The position numbers and the translations under genes are program-made. Below the pieces are notes generated by a model. The model was not told the DNA's origin. It did no database searches and saw only the letters and a list, made by a program, of their open reading frames with translations. Of a stretch of DNA of 64,000 nt, positions 50,653-58,807 are shown in pieces (the stretch's first letter is position 1; every line of letters begins with the position of its first letter). Source of the stretch: Bacteroidales bacterium (GTDB taxonomy: Bacteria; Bacteroidota; Bacteroidia; Bacteroidales; Muribaculaceae). The DNA is taken from positions 1 to 64,000 of the forward strand of contig CAAGJW010000078.1 of assembly GCA_900770215.1 (NCBI GenBank), written 5' to 3'.

Positions 50653-51903
50653 TTATTCTTTATATAAGAGATAGGGCTTGCGTTGAGCCTTGAATTTCTC
50701 GATGTCTTTTTGCCAGGTGGCTTTGATGTGCTTGGCGCTCTTGCCGGCCACAATCATGTCGTAGACCTGGGTGTTGCCCATGAGCAGGTTGAAGAAGTTG
50801 CGCTCGCCCTCCTTGAGCAGGAATGGCTTGCCCTGGCGGTGCAGGTTGTTGTAGGCATCGATCACATAGTCGAGGTTGATGCCGCCGGCTATCACTTGCT
50901 CGGGATCGAGCCCGCGCAGGTCAACGCCGTGGCACAGCTTGCCCAGTTGTGGCGGTGTCTTGGCACCGAAACGGCTGGTGGGGGTGAAGGTGAACTTGTA
51001 GCCCTTCATCTCGGGGCTGCCATAGCACTGGAAGGGGAAGTCGGTGCCTCGGCCCAGGCTCACCGTTGTGCCCTCAAAGTAGCACAGGCTGGGGTAGAGG
51101 TACACGCTCAGCATGTTGGGCAGGTTGGGGCTCGGGGCCACGGGCAGCTTGTAGCGTGTGCGGTGGGTGTAGTTGAGGCAGGGGATGACCGTGAGGTCGA
51201 CCCGCTTGCCGTCTTGCAGCCAGCCCTCGCCGTTGGCCATGCGGGCCAGCTCGCCCATGGTCATGCCGTAGACCGTGGGGATGGGCAGGTAGCCCACGCC
51301 GCTCTTGAGCTTCATGTCGAGGATGGGGCCGTCGACGGTCATGCCGTTGGGGTTGGGGCGGTCGAGCACCACCACTTGCTTGCCATAGTGGGCTGCTGCA
51401 TCCATGAGGTGGATCATGGTCACATAGTAGGTGTAGAAGCGCAGGCCCACATCCTGGAGGTCGATGACCACGACATCACACTTGTCCATCGTTTCCTTGC
51501 TGGGCATGGGCGACTTGCCGTCGTAGAGCGAGGCGATGGGAATGCCCGTCTTCTCGTCGACGCCGCTGGCCACTTTCTCGCCAGCGTCGGCCTTGCCGCG
51601 AAATCCGTGCTCGGGCGAGAAGATGGTCACGACCTGAAGCCCCTGCTCGAGCATGATGTCGAGCACATGCTTGTCGCCCACAATGCCCGTCTGGTTGCTC
51701 AGCAGGGCGATGCGCTTGCCCTTGAGCAGGGGTACATACTCGCTGGTGCGGGCGGCACCCACGATGACTTGGCTTGATTCTTGCCCAGCGGCTGCAGGCT
51801 TGGCAGCTGGTGCACTCGATCTCGATGTGCCACTGGTGCACGCGGCGCTTGCCATCATCGAGAGGCAGGCTGCCGAGAGCAGTGCAATTCTGAAAAAGTT
51901 CAT
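50653..51903 (-). CDS. namZ: NamZ-like exo-beta-N-acetylmuramidase lipoprotein (DUF1343)
   Basis: 416 residues. The lipoprotein signal ends in a lipobox with Cys near residue 21 (SAAC). The DUF1343 family hallmarks are clear: RIALLSNQTGIVG, FSPEHGFRGKADAGEKV, DLQDVGLRFYTYYVTMIHLM, VLDRPNPNG and the late GTDFPFQCYGSPEMKG. The characterised member NamZ removes terminal MurNAc from peptidoglycan fragments. As an outer-envelope lipoprotein it would work on wall material outside the inner membrane. First gene of a namZ-symporter-WYL operon (21- and 13-nt gaps). Confidence 0.9.
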   Translation of the reverse strand: MNFFRIALLSAACLSMMASAACTSGTSRSSAPAAKPAAAGQESSQVIVGAARTSEYVPLLKGKRIALLSNQTGIVGDKHVLDIMLEQGLQVVTIFSPEHGFRGKADAGEKVASGVDEKTGIPIASLYDGKSPMPSKETMDKCDVVVIDLQDVGLRFYTYYVTMIHLMDAAAHYGKQVVVLDRPNPNGMTVDGPILDMKLKSGVGYLPIPTVYGMTMGELARMANGEGWLQDGKRVDLTVIPCLNYTHRTRYKLPVAPSPNLPNMLSVYLYPSLCYFEGTTVSLGRGTDFPFQCYGSPEMKGYKFTFTPTSRFGAKTPPQLGKLCHGVDLRGLDPEQVIAGGINLDYVIDAYNNLHRQGKPFLLKEGERNFFNLLMGNTQVYDMIVAGKSAKHIKATWQKDIEKFKAQRKPYLLYKE

Positions 51904-51931
51904 ATTGATGGTGGTTAATAAATTTCTCGTG

Positions 51932-51939
51932 CAAACTTA
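51932..51939 (-). promoter_or_regulatory. Promoter of the namZ operon (TAAGTTTG, minus)
   Basis: Exact -7 box, TTGG 19 bp upstream, about 28 nt to the ATG. Confidence 0.75.
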
Positions 51940-51991
51940 CAAAATATTCTTGACACAGCCAACAGGCATTGCACGTCTCGCGGCTGTTGCC

Positions 51992-51999
51992 TAACTTTG
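51992..51999 (+). promoter_or_regulatory. Promoter of the cysteine-rich small proteins (TAACTTTG)
   Basis: Exact -7 box with TTGC 19 bp upstream (51969-51972). The ATG is 8 nt further on, so the mRNA is nearly leaderless. Confidence 0.75.
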
Positions 52000-52007
52000 T
52001 GCTCGTT

Positions 52008-52229
52008 ATGGGAAGCATACTGATTAAAGACACTACACGCGAAGAGCGCATCAGGATATTGAACCGCTCGCTGGGCCAGTGCGGCGGCGGTTGCGAGAAC
52101 TGCTCGAGCTGCTGGCTGGGCGGCGGCAGCGTCGACGGCATCTATCAAGACTATATCGACGGCAAGCGCGAGATTGCCGAAATCAACCGCGACTACAGTC
52201 GCCTCCATGCCGGGTTGCAAAAAGGTTGA
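52008..52229 (+). CDS. Small cysteine-rich protein, copy 1
   Basis: 73 residues from the ATG 8 nt after the -7 box. A helical N-terminus (TTREERIRILNRSLG) is followed by a cysteine cluster CGGGCENCSSCW and a C-terminal GIYQDYIDGKREIAEI. Four closely spaced Cys suggest binding of a metal ion or iron-sulfur cluster, though no family is known to me. The C-terminal element recurs in the next gene, 13 nt away, so the two are tandem paralogues in one unit. Confidence 0.75.
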   Translation: MGSILIKDTTREERIRILNRSLGQCGGGCENCSSCWLGGGSVDGIYQDYIDGKREIAEINRDYSRLHAGLQKG

Positions 52230-52242
52230 CCGGTGCAGTATC

Positions 52243-52446
52243 ATGCCTCAAGCTCCCGATATCGAAAGTTCCACCCGTGCCGAGCGGCAGGCCTATGTCG
52301 ACAAGGCCTTTGCCTGCCTGGGCGATTGCGACTTGTGCGGCAAGTGCAAGATGCTGCACGGCCGCGATGCCGATGTGGTGTATGCCGACTATATCGACGG
52401 CAAGCGCGACTTTCTCGACATCACCATGCAGCTGCGCCGGCCTTGA
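52243..52446 (+). CDS. Small cysteine-rich protein, copy 2
   Basis: 67 residues. RAERQAYVDKAFACLG leads into the cysteine cluster CLGDCDLCGKC and then VVYADYIDGKRDFLDI, matching the layout of copy 1. A longer in-frame start at 52174 overlaps the first gene and is less likely. Four Cys again suggest metal binding. Cytosolic by sequence; function unknown. Confidence 0.75.
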   Translation: MPQAPDIESSTRAERQAYVDKAFACLGDCDLCGKCKMLHGRDADVVYADYIDGKRDFLDITMQLRRP

Positions 52447-52467
52447 CGCCCTGAGCCTATGGGCGCA

Positions 52468-52515
52468 CAGCGAAGGCGCGACCTTGCTCACATCGTGTGG
52501 GCAAGGTCGCGCCTC
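52468..52515. terminator. Hairpin between convergent genes
   Basis: A 14-bp perfect stem (AGGCGCGACCTTGC with GCAAGGTCGCGCCT) without a strong T-run on either side. It lies between the small cysteine-rich genes and pepT and probably serves both directions. Confidence 0.6.
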
Positions 52516-52535
52516 GGTGTGTGGTCGTGTTGCCT

Positions 52536-53762
52536 TTACTTGGCCTCGTTGGCCACAATCTTGCATATCTCGACGATGGTGAGCATGGCCTTCTCCATGG
52601 CTGTGGTCGACACATACTCGAAGCGGCCGTGCATGTTCATGCCGCCGGCATAGATGTTGGGGCAGGGCAGCCCCTTGAACGAGAGCTGTGCACCGTCGGT
52701 CCCGCCGCGTATGGGTTGGATGATGGGCGTGACACCGGTATTCTTCATCGCCTTCTCGGCCACCTCCACAATGTGCATCACCGGCTCTATCTTCTCGCGC
52801 ATGTTGTAGTACTGGTCTTTGATCTCGATGCTTGCGCAGCCGGGGAACTCGCAGTTGATCTTGTGGCACAGGTGCTCGAGCTCGCGCTTGCGGCTCTCGA
52901 AGCGGGCGCGGTCGTGGTCGCGCACGATGTAGGTGAGCACCGTTTTCTCTACCGTGCCCTCAAACGAGATGAGGTGGTAGAAGCCCTCGTAGCCCTCGGT
53001 GTGCTCGGGAGTCTCCCAGCGCGGTATCATGACTGCAAACTGGGTGGCCACGCGTATCGAGTTGAGCATCTTGTGCTTGGCTGCTCCTGGGTGCACGTTC
53101 AGACCCGTGAAGGTGACTTTGGCGCTGGCGGCGTTGAAGTTTTCATATTCCAGCTCGCCAGGATAGCCGCCGTCCATGGTGTAGGCCCACTCGGCACCAA
53201 ATTTCTTCACGTCGAAGTGATGCGCTCCCATGCCTATCTCCTCGTCGGGGTTGAAGGCGATGCGTATGTCGCCGTGCTTGAGCTCGGGATGATTCTGGAA
53301 ATATTCGATAGCACTGATAATCTCGGCAACGCCTGCCTTGTCGTCGGCTCCGAGCAGTGTAGTGCCGTCGGTCACGATCAGGTCTTGCCCCACAAAGTCT
53401 TTCAGCTCGGGGAACTGGGCGGGGTCGAGCACGATGTTTTCCTTCTCGTTGAGCACGATCTTGCCGCCGTCGTAGTTGCTCACCACGCGAGGCTTCACGT
53501 TGTGGCCGCTCATGTCGGGGGCGGTGTCGAGGTGAGCGATAAAGCCAATGGTGGGCACTTTCTTGTCGCAGTTGCTGGGCAATGTGGCCATCAAGTAGCC
53601 ATTGTCGTCGAGCGAGATGTCGCTCAGGCCCATGTCTCTGAGCTCCTTGCGCAACTGCTCGGCAAACACCATCTGACCTGGGGTCGACGGGGTGAGGTTT
53701 GTGAGTTCGTCACTCTGAGTGTCAAACTTCACATACTTTAGGAAACGATCTACTAAGTTCAT
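52536..53762 (-). CDS. pepT: Peptidase T (tripeptidase)
   Basis: 408 residues, as expected. M20 metal motifs: GFIAHLDTAPD (about 77-87), LGADDKAGVAEI (about 138-149), NPDEEIGMGAHHFD (about 173-186), and the late RGGTDGAQLSFKGLPCPN. A two-zinc cytosolic exopeptidase that removes the N-terminal residue from tripeptides. Own promoter on the minus strand, divergent from the endonuclease gene. Confidence 0.96.
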   Translation of the reverse strand: MNLVDRFLKYVKFDTQSDELTNLTPSTPGQMVFAEQLRKELRDMGLSDISLDDNGYLMATLPSNCDKKVPTIGFIAHLDTAPDMSGHNVKPRVVSNYDGGKIVLNEKENIVLDPAQFPELKDFVGQDLIVTDGTTLLGADDKAGVAEIISAIEYFQNHPELKHGDIRIAFNPDEEIGMGAHHFDVKKFGAEWAYTMDGGYPGELEYENFNAASAKVTFTGLNVHPGAAKHKMLNSIRVATQFAVMIPRWETPEHTEGYEGFYHLISFEGTVEKTVLTYIVRDHDRARFESRKRELEHLCHKINCEFPGCASIEIKDQYYNMREKIEPVMHIVEVAEKAMKNTGVTPIIQPIRGGTDGAQLSFKGLPCPNIYAGGMNMHGRFEYVSTTAMEKAMLTIVEICKIVANEAK

Positions 53763-53847
53763 TGTGTTATGACGTTTTGTGTTGTGAGCCGGGCTAAGCG
53801 ATTGTGAGGGTAGCCGGCCGGTTTTTTTAATATTGCTTTCTATTTAG

Positions 53848-53875
53848 CAAAGATAATAATTATTTTGTAATTTTG
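53848..53875. promoter_or_regulatory. Divergent -7 boxes for pepT and the endonuclease pair
   Basis: TATCTTTG on the minus strand (53848-53855) and TAATTTTG on the plus strand (53868-53875), 12 bp apart. The plus box overlaps an apparent TTG start at 53873, supporting ATG 53900 instead. Confidence 0.7.
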
Positions 53876-53899
53876 CGTCCCAAATTGTGCTTTTGTAAC

Positions 53900-54748
53900 A
53901 TGGCCCGCCGCAAAAAAAGAAGAGATGCCAAGTGGAGGTATGCCCGACGCCTCTTGCTCGTGGGGGCGTGGGTGCTGCTCATCGTGGCGATTCTGGTTGC
54001 CGTGTTGCACTGGGGCGCGGCCAGTGCCTGGCGCAGCCTCGACATTGAGGCGGGCGCCCGGCTGCGCGACAGCCTCGAGGTGGTGAAACTGCCGGCCCGC
54101 ACCCCCAACCAGGTGCTGCGCTACGATGGCTTCACGGTCTATTTCAACAAGAAGTGGCATGTGCCCAACTGCGCGGTCTACGAGCTCACGCGCCACGAGG
54201 CACAAGGCTCGCTCGCCCGCACGGGCAGCTTTGTCGCCGACTCGGCCGTGGCAGGCTGTGCCCGCCCCTGGGACTACACGCTGAGCGGCTATGAGCGGGG
54301 CCACATTGTGCCTGCCGGCGACATGCGTTGGAGCCAGAAGGCCATGGCGGCCTCGTTTGTGATGACCAATGTGTGCCCGCAGGCCAAGGCGCTCAACCAG
54401 GGCGGCTGGAGCAAGCTTGAAGACGAGGTGCGCTCCTGGGCGGTGCGCGACAGTGCGCTCATCGTGGTGGCGGGGCCCGTGCTCACCCCAGGCATGGCCA
54501 CCATAGGCTCTCGGCACGTGGCGGTGCCCAAGCGTTTCTTCAAGGTGGTGCTGGCACCCTATGCACGGCCCATGAGGGCCATCGGGTTTATTTATCCCAA
54601 CGCCAAGGCTTCGGGGTCGTTGAGCCGCTATGCCGTGAGTGTTGACCGCGTGGAGCAGGTCACGGGCTACGATTTCTTCACTGCCCTTCCCCGCGAGGTG
54701 GAGCGCGAGGTGGAAAGCCGCCTCAACCTCGACCAGTGGCTGCGTTGA
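53900..54748 (+). CDS. DNA/RNA non-specific endonuclease (NUC1-like), copy 1
   Basis: 282 residues. A basic N-terminus and a single membrane helix (LLLVGAWVLLIVAILVAVLHW, about 15-35; split here as LLLVGAWVLL and IVAILVAVLHW) probably anchor it in the envelope. The nuclease domain has the ERGHIVPAGDMRWS motif (DRGH type, catalytic His near residue 135) and the metal-binding Asn in MTNVCPQAKALNQGGW. It cleaves DNA and RNA without sequence preference. The first motif residue is Glu instead of Asp. A paralogue follows 66 nt later. Confidence 0.88.
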   Translation: MARRKKRRDAKWRYARRLLLVGAWVLLIVAILVAVLHWGAASAWRSLDIEAGARLRDSLEVVKLPARTPNQVLRYDGFTVYFNKKWHVPNCAVYELTRHEAQGSLARTGSFVADSAVAGCARPWDYTLSGYERGHIVPAGDMRWSQKAMAASFVMTNVCPQAKALNQGGWSKLEDEVRSWAVRDSALIVVAGPVLTPGMATIGSRHVAVPKRFFKVVLAPYARPMRAIGFIYPNAKASGSLSRYAVSVDRVEQVTGYDFFTALPREVEREVESRLNLDQWLR

Positions 54749-54814
54749 CGGCGCCGTGCGCGCTTGTTTTGAATGGATTGCTAAATATTACAGATATATA
54801 ACTACTTGATAGAT

Positions 54815-55654
54815 ATGAAGCTTAGAAAATCGTCATTGCTTCTCGTTGCCGCGCTCTTGATGGTGCCTTGCATGGCCCTGTGCCGCCACTACACCCCCCG
54901 CGGCAAGAAGCAGCGCACCGAGCGGGTGCTGTCTGCCGCCTCCTCATCGACGGTCACGGGCCAGGGCATCGCCTCGCCCCTGCTCAAGGTGGGCGTGCCG
55001 GCCAGTGTGCCCAACGAGCGTCTCGACTACGAGGCGATGATCGTGTACTTCAACCCGCGCTATCATGTGCCCAACTGCGTGATCTACGACTACACGGCCA
55101 CGCTGGCGGCCATGAGCGACGCCCCCGGTGCAGAGAAGCGCAAAAACTACAAGTTCAATCCCGACCCCAATTGCAGCTCCAGTCCAGACTGGGGCGACTA
55201 CCGCGGCTCGGGCTACGACCGCGGCCACATGGCTCCGGCCATGGACATGAAGTGGAGCCCTGTGTCGATGACGCAATGCTTCTACATGACCAACATGTGC
55301 CCCCAGGAGCATGGCCTCAACAGCGGCTGCTGGCGCACGCTGGAGCAGACGGTGCACCGGTGGACCAAGCGCTACAAGCGCCTCATCATCGCCACCGGCC
55401 CCGTGCTGGGCAACGGCATGACCATGATAGGGCCGCGTCGCAACATCGCTGTGCCCAAGGCCTTCTTCAAGGCCATCTATGCGCCTGCCCAGGGCCGTAC
55501 CATCGCTTTCTTGTTCAACAACGTGCGCACCACTGGCGGCATCAAGGACCACGTGGTGAGCGTGAGCTATGTGGAGCGCGTGACCGGGCTCACACTCTTC
55601 CCGGGCGTGAGCGCAAGCATCAAGTCGAAGAGCGACTACAACCAGTGGAAATAA
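54815..55654 (+). CDS. DNA/RNA non-specific endonuclease (NUC1-like), copy 2
   Basis: 279 residues from the ATG (a TTG three codons earlier is less likely). The signal peptide (1-24) suggests export. Canonical DRGHMAPAMDMKWS motif near residue 137 and MTNMCPQEHGLNSGCW with the metal-binding Asn; VPKAFFKAIY and the closing helix match copy 1. Together they give one membrane-tethered and one exported nuclease. Both mature domains share the VPNCxxY entry segment. Possible roles are nucleic-acid scavenging or defence against incoming DNA. Confidence 0.9.
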   Translation: MKLRKSSLLLVAALLMVPCMALCRHYTPRGKKQRTERVLSAASSSTVTGQGIASPLLKVGVPASVPNERLDYEAMIVYFNPRYHVPNCVIYDYTATLAAMSDAPGAEKRKNYKFNPDPNCSSSPDWGDYRGSGYDRGHMAPAMDMKWSPVSMTQCFYMTNMCPQEHGLNSGCWRTLEQTVHRWTKRYKRLIIATGPVLGNGMTMIGPRRNIAVPKAFFKAIYAPAQGRTIAFLFNNVRTTGGIKDHVVSVSYVERVTGLTLFPGVSASIKSKSDYNQWK

Positions 55655-55724
55655 TCGATTGTTTCGCTGGCTGGTTTCCTTCGTTTCGTCTACTTTAATA
55701 TACTGAAAAAAGGAGAATTGATCG

Positions 55725-57101
55725 ATGAATATCAACGATGATACTATTGTGGCAGTGTCGACGCCCCACGGCATGGGCGGCATTGCCGTCGTGCGCGTGA
55801 GTGGCCCGCAGGCTGTCGACGTGGTGGCCCGGCGCTGGAAGGGCGCCCCGCTCGGCACCATGGCTAGCCACACCGCCCACCTGGGCCGCATTGTCGACTC
55901 GCAAGGCCAGCTGCTCGACCAGGTGGTGCTCACCCTTTTCCGTGCTCCGCACTCGTTTACGGGCGAGGACGTGATCGAGATTTCGTGTCACGGGTCGATG
56001 TGGATTCAGCAGCAACTGGTGGTCACGCTCATCGATGCCGGCTGCCGTGCTGCCACAGGGGGAGAGTTCACCCAGCGCGCCTTTGCTGCCGGCAAGATGG
56101 ACCTGTCGCAGGCCGAGGCCGTGGCCGACCTCATTGCCTCGTCGAGCCGCGCCTCGCACCGTGTGGCCATCAACCAGATGCGTGGCGTCTTCAGCCGCAA
56201 GCTCGGCGAGCTGCGCCAGCAGCTGTTGCAATTTGTGTCGCTCATCGAGCTTGAGCTCGACTTCAGCGAGGAGGATGTGCAATTTGCCGACCGTGGCCGC
56301 CTCGTGGGCTTGGCACGGCACATCGACGACGTCATCTCGCGCCTGGCCCAAAGCTACAGCTCGGGCAATGCCATCAAAAACGGCTTGCCAGTGGCCATAA
56401 TAGGCGCCACCAATGCCGGCAAGTCGACCTTGCTCAACGCCCTGCTGCACGACGACCGCGCCCTGGTGAGCGACATCCAGGGCACTACACGCGATGTGAT
56501 CGAAGACACCATCACCCTGGGGGGCACGTTGTTTCGCTTCATCGACACGGCCGGCCTGCGCGAGGCCAAGGACGAGATCGAGTCGATGGGCATCGAGCGC
56601 AGCTTCAAGAAGCTCGACGAGGCCCAGCTCGTGCTTTGGGTGGTAGATGCCTCCAGCCCCGTCGATGCTATCGATGATTTTTACCGCCGCATCGCCCCCC
56701 GGTTTGAGGGAAAACACGTGATCACGGTAGTGAATAAAATCGATTGTGCCGACCCTGCACAGCTGCGGCGCCTGCAGCGCACGCTGCCCAACACATCGCT
56801 CATTTCGGCCAAAAACGGCGATGGAATCGACAGTTTGCAGCAGTACATCGTTGCTGCTGCCGGCCTGCCCGAGATCGACGACAACGCCGTGATCGTGACC
56901 AATGCTCGCCACTACGAGGCTCTCACCCGCGCCCGTGCCGCCATCGAGCGCAGCATCCAGGGCCTGAACGAGGGGCTGAGCGGTGACCTCGTGAGCCAGG
57001 ACATACGCGAGTGCATGTACTACCTGGGCGAAATCACTGGCGAGATTACCACCGACGACATCCTGGGCGAAATCTTCTCCCACTTCTGCATCGGAAAATG
57101 A
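55725..57101 (+). CDS. mnmE: tRNA modification GTPase MnmE
   Basis: 458 residues. The N-terminal folate-binding domain (DTIVAVSTPHGMGGIAVVRVSG) is followed by a helical domain with an inserted G domain: G1 GATNAGKST near residue 227, G3 DTAGLREAKDEIE, G4 NKID. It ends in the invariant CIGK. With MnmG it modifies U34 of several tRNAs. The end of this gene is the left border of a prophage-like element; the terminal codons are intact, so the protein is unaffected. Confidence 0.97.
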   Translation: MNINDDTIVAVSTPHGMGGIAVVRVSGPQAVDVVARRWKGAPLGTMASHTAHLGRIVDSQGQLLDQVVLTLFRAPHSFTGEDVIEISCHGSMWIQQQLVVTLIDAGCRAATGGEFTQRAFAAGKMDLSQAEAVADLIASSSRASHRVAINQMRGVFSRKLGELRQQLLQFVSLIELELDFSEEDVQFADRGRLVGLARHIDDVISRLAQSYSSGNAIKNGLPVAIIGATNAGKSTLLNALLHDDRALVSDIQGTTRDVIEDTITLGGTLFRFIDTAGLREAKDEIESMGIERSFKKLDEAQLVLWVVDASSPVDAIDDFYRRIAPRFEGKHVITVVNKIDCADPAQLRRLQRTLPNTSLISAKNGDGIDSLQQYIVAAAGLPEIDDNAVIVTNARHYEALTRARAAIERSIQGLNEGLSGDLVSQDIRECMYYLGEITGEITTDDILGEIFSHFCIGK

Positions 57102-57220
57102 GCGCGTGCAAGTGCATAATATAACAACAGCATATTAGCGACATGCAAGCGACAGAATAACAGCTATAATACCAAAATAAAATTTCGGCGTTATCTGCTA
57201 TCTATATGCTAATATTGTGT

Positions 57221-57228
57221 TACTTTTG
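57221..57228 (+). promoter_or_regulatory. -7 box of the integrase (TACTTTTG)
   Basis: Exact TAnnTTTG match about 82 nt before the integrase ATG, with no -33 TTG at the expected place. The triple repeat at 57259-57285 lies between the two. Confidence 0.55.
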
Positions 57229-57258
57229 TGGTACTGTTTTGTGACTTGATGCTTTTTG

Positions 57259-57285
57259 AGTAACAAAAGTAACAAAAGTAACAAA
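57259..57285. repeat. Three tandem 9-bp repeats (AGTAACAAA)
   Basis: Three exact copies between the integrase promoter and its ATG. The number and place suit arm-type integrase-binding sites near an att site, but the sequence could also be a simple repeat in the leader. Confidence 0.65.
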
Positions 57286-57309
57286 CAGCATGTGATTAAC
57301 AACGCAACT

Positions 57310-58488
57310 ATGAGAAAGAAAGCAAAGCCAAAAGAGCCGATACGACTGCGACAGCGCACGCTCGCAAACGGCAACATCTCGCTCTTTCTTGACATGTATC
57401 GTGACGGCAAACGAAGCTATGAGTTTCTGAAGCTCTATCTTGTGCCGGAGCGCACTCGTGAAGACAAAGAGCAGAACAGACAGACGATGCAGCTTGCGCA
57501 GTCAATCAAAGCGCAGCGCATCGTCGAGATGCAGAACGGCGAGTTCGGCTTCAAGTCGAAATTCGCAGAAGACACACTCTTTTTTGAGTTCTATCGTGCT
57601 ATGTGCGAAGCACGTCACGGCGAAGAGAGCAATGGTAATTGGGGTAATTGGTACTCTGCTCTGAAACACTTGCAACGCTATGAGCACAACGAGCGCATCA
57701 CGTTTGCAGAAATCACGCCGGCATGGGTGCAGGGCTTCAAAGACTATCTTGAAACAGCAGCGTACACGAATGACGGTCACTATGCAAAAGACGGCATCGT
57801 GCGCAAGCTCTCACGCAACAGCAAAGTATCTTACTTCAACAAGCTGCGAGCATGTCTTAATGAGGCTTTCGAGAAACGCATCATTGCTTACAACCCGATG
57901 CGTGGTATCGATAATTTCAAAGCTGAAGAAGGGAAAAGAATGTATCTTACTATCGACGAAGTGCGCAAGCTCGCACAGACGCCATGTCGCAGCGAAGAAG
58001 TCAAGACTGCATTCTTGTTCTCATGCTTGACAGGCTTGCGACGCAGCGACATCGCTAAATTGACGTGGGGCGAAGTGCATCATCAGAGCGGCTTTACTCG
58101 CATCATCTTTCGTCAAAAGAAGACCGGCGGTCAAGAATATCTCGACATTACGACACAAGCAGCTGCGCTCATGGGCGAGCGTGGCGCAGACGATGAGCGA
58201 GTGTTTAAGTGGTTCAATTCGCCCGGCTCAACAAATGACATCATTCGTGTGTGGGTGGCGAATGCCGGCATCAACAAAGACATCACGTTTCACTGTGGGC
58301 GTCATACATTCGCGACTATGATGCTCGACTTGGGAACAGACCTATTCACTGTGAGTAAGTTGCTCGGTCATGCAGACATCAGCACGACGCAGATTTATGC
58401 GAAAGTGCTTGACAAGGCAAAGCAAGCAGCTGTCGCAGCCATTCCCGACGTGTTCGGTATTTCCGAACACGTCGGGAATACCGAATAA
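57310..58488 (+). CDS. Tyrosine site-specific recombinase (phage-type integrase)
   Basis: 392 residues from the ATG; a TTG start 54 nt earlier would translate the 9-bp repeats and is rejected. An N-terminal arm-binding region (LRQRTLANGNISLFLDMYRDG, split as LRQRTLANGNI and SLFLDMYRDG), a core-binding SAM-like domain (about 105-205), and a catalytic domain with Arg in SCLTGLRRSD (about 241), HxxR in FHCGRHTFATM (about 328), and LGHADISTTQIYAKV with the Tyr nucleophile near 363. It integrates and excises the element. Located 209 nt from the mnmE stop, consistent with attachment at the mnmE 3' end. Confidence 0.93.
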   Translation: MRKKAKPKEPIRLRQRTLANGNISLFLDMYRDGKRSYEFLKLYLVPERTREDKEQNRQTMQLAQSIKAQRIVEMQNGEFGFKSKFAEDTLFFEFYRAMCEARHGEESNGNWGNWYSALKHLQRYEHNERITFAEITPAWVQGFKDYLETAAYTNDGHYAKDGIVRKLSRNSKVSYFNKLRACLNEAFEKRIIAYNPMRGIDNFKAEEGKRMYLTIDEVRKLAQTPCRSEEVKTAFLFSCLTGLRRSDIAKLTWGEVHHQSGFTRIIFRQKKTGGQEYLDITTQAAALMGERGADDERVFKWFNSPGSTNDIIRVWVANAGINKDITFHCGRHTFATMMLDLGTDLFTVSKLLGHADISTTQIYAKVLDKAKQAAVAAIPDVFGISEHVGNTE

Positions 58489-58526
58489 TCACATGAAACC
58501 GAATAGAATGTTTTGCGTAAACTTAA

Positions 58527-58578
58527 TGCGTAAAATTAGAACAAAATAAGCAGAAATTTTACGCACTATTTTGTTCTA
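58527..58578. repeat. Two interlocking perfect inverted repeats after the integrase
   Basis: Arm a (58527-58537) is the exact reverse complement of a' (58555-58565), 11 bp. Arm b (58537-58548) is the exact reverse complement of b' (58567-58578), 12 bp. The order a-b-a'-b' means the two hairpins exclude each other, or together form an H-type pseudoknot. Confidence 0.85.
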
Positions 58579-58599
58579 TTTTATCAACCTAAGAAAATA

Positions 58600-58673
58600 G
58601 GCTATAAAAAAACTATTTATAGCCCATAAAAATAGCGCAGCAAGAAATCAACTAATCTCGCTGCGCTTTTCTT
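58600..58673 (+). terminator. Hairpin pair ending the integrase transcript
   Basis: A 9-bp hairpin (58600-58608 with 58616-58624) is followed by an 8-bp GC-rich stem (58634-58641 with 58660-58667) and TTTTCTT. The rest of the gap to 58807 holds one more 9-bp hairpin (58709-58717 with 58730-58738) and no gene. Confidence 0.7.
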
Positions 58674-58807
58674 GTTGTGGAGGAAATTAACTTCCCTCAC
58701 AATAGCATTTTGCTCACGTCACATTTGCGGTGAGCAAATTTCAAGTGTCTGTATCTTATAATCTTACGCTATCATAAAAATCTATGACAGTGCAGAAGTC
58801 GCAACAG

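Noticed and set aside
57259..57285. Possible CRISPR-like repeats
   Set aside because: The units are 9 bp and contiguous without spacers; no CRISPR array or cas gene is seen anywhere in the window.
57256..57309. TTG start for the integrase that would translate the 9-bp repeats
   Set aside because: The SNK repeats are non-homologous to integrases, and a good ATG follows at the normal domain boundary.
58709..58738. 9-bp hairpin as a terminator of the leftward prophage operon
   Set aside because: It lacks a T-run in the needed direction and lies about 70 nt past the last stop; kept only as a noted hairpin.
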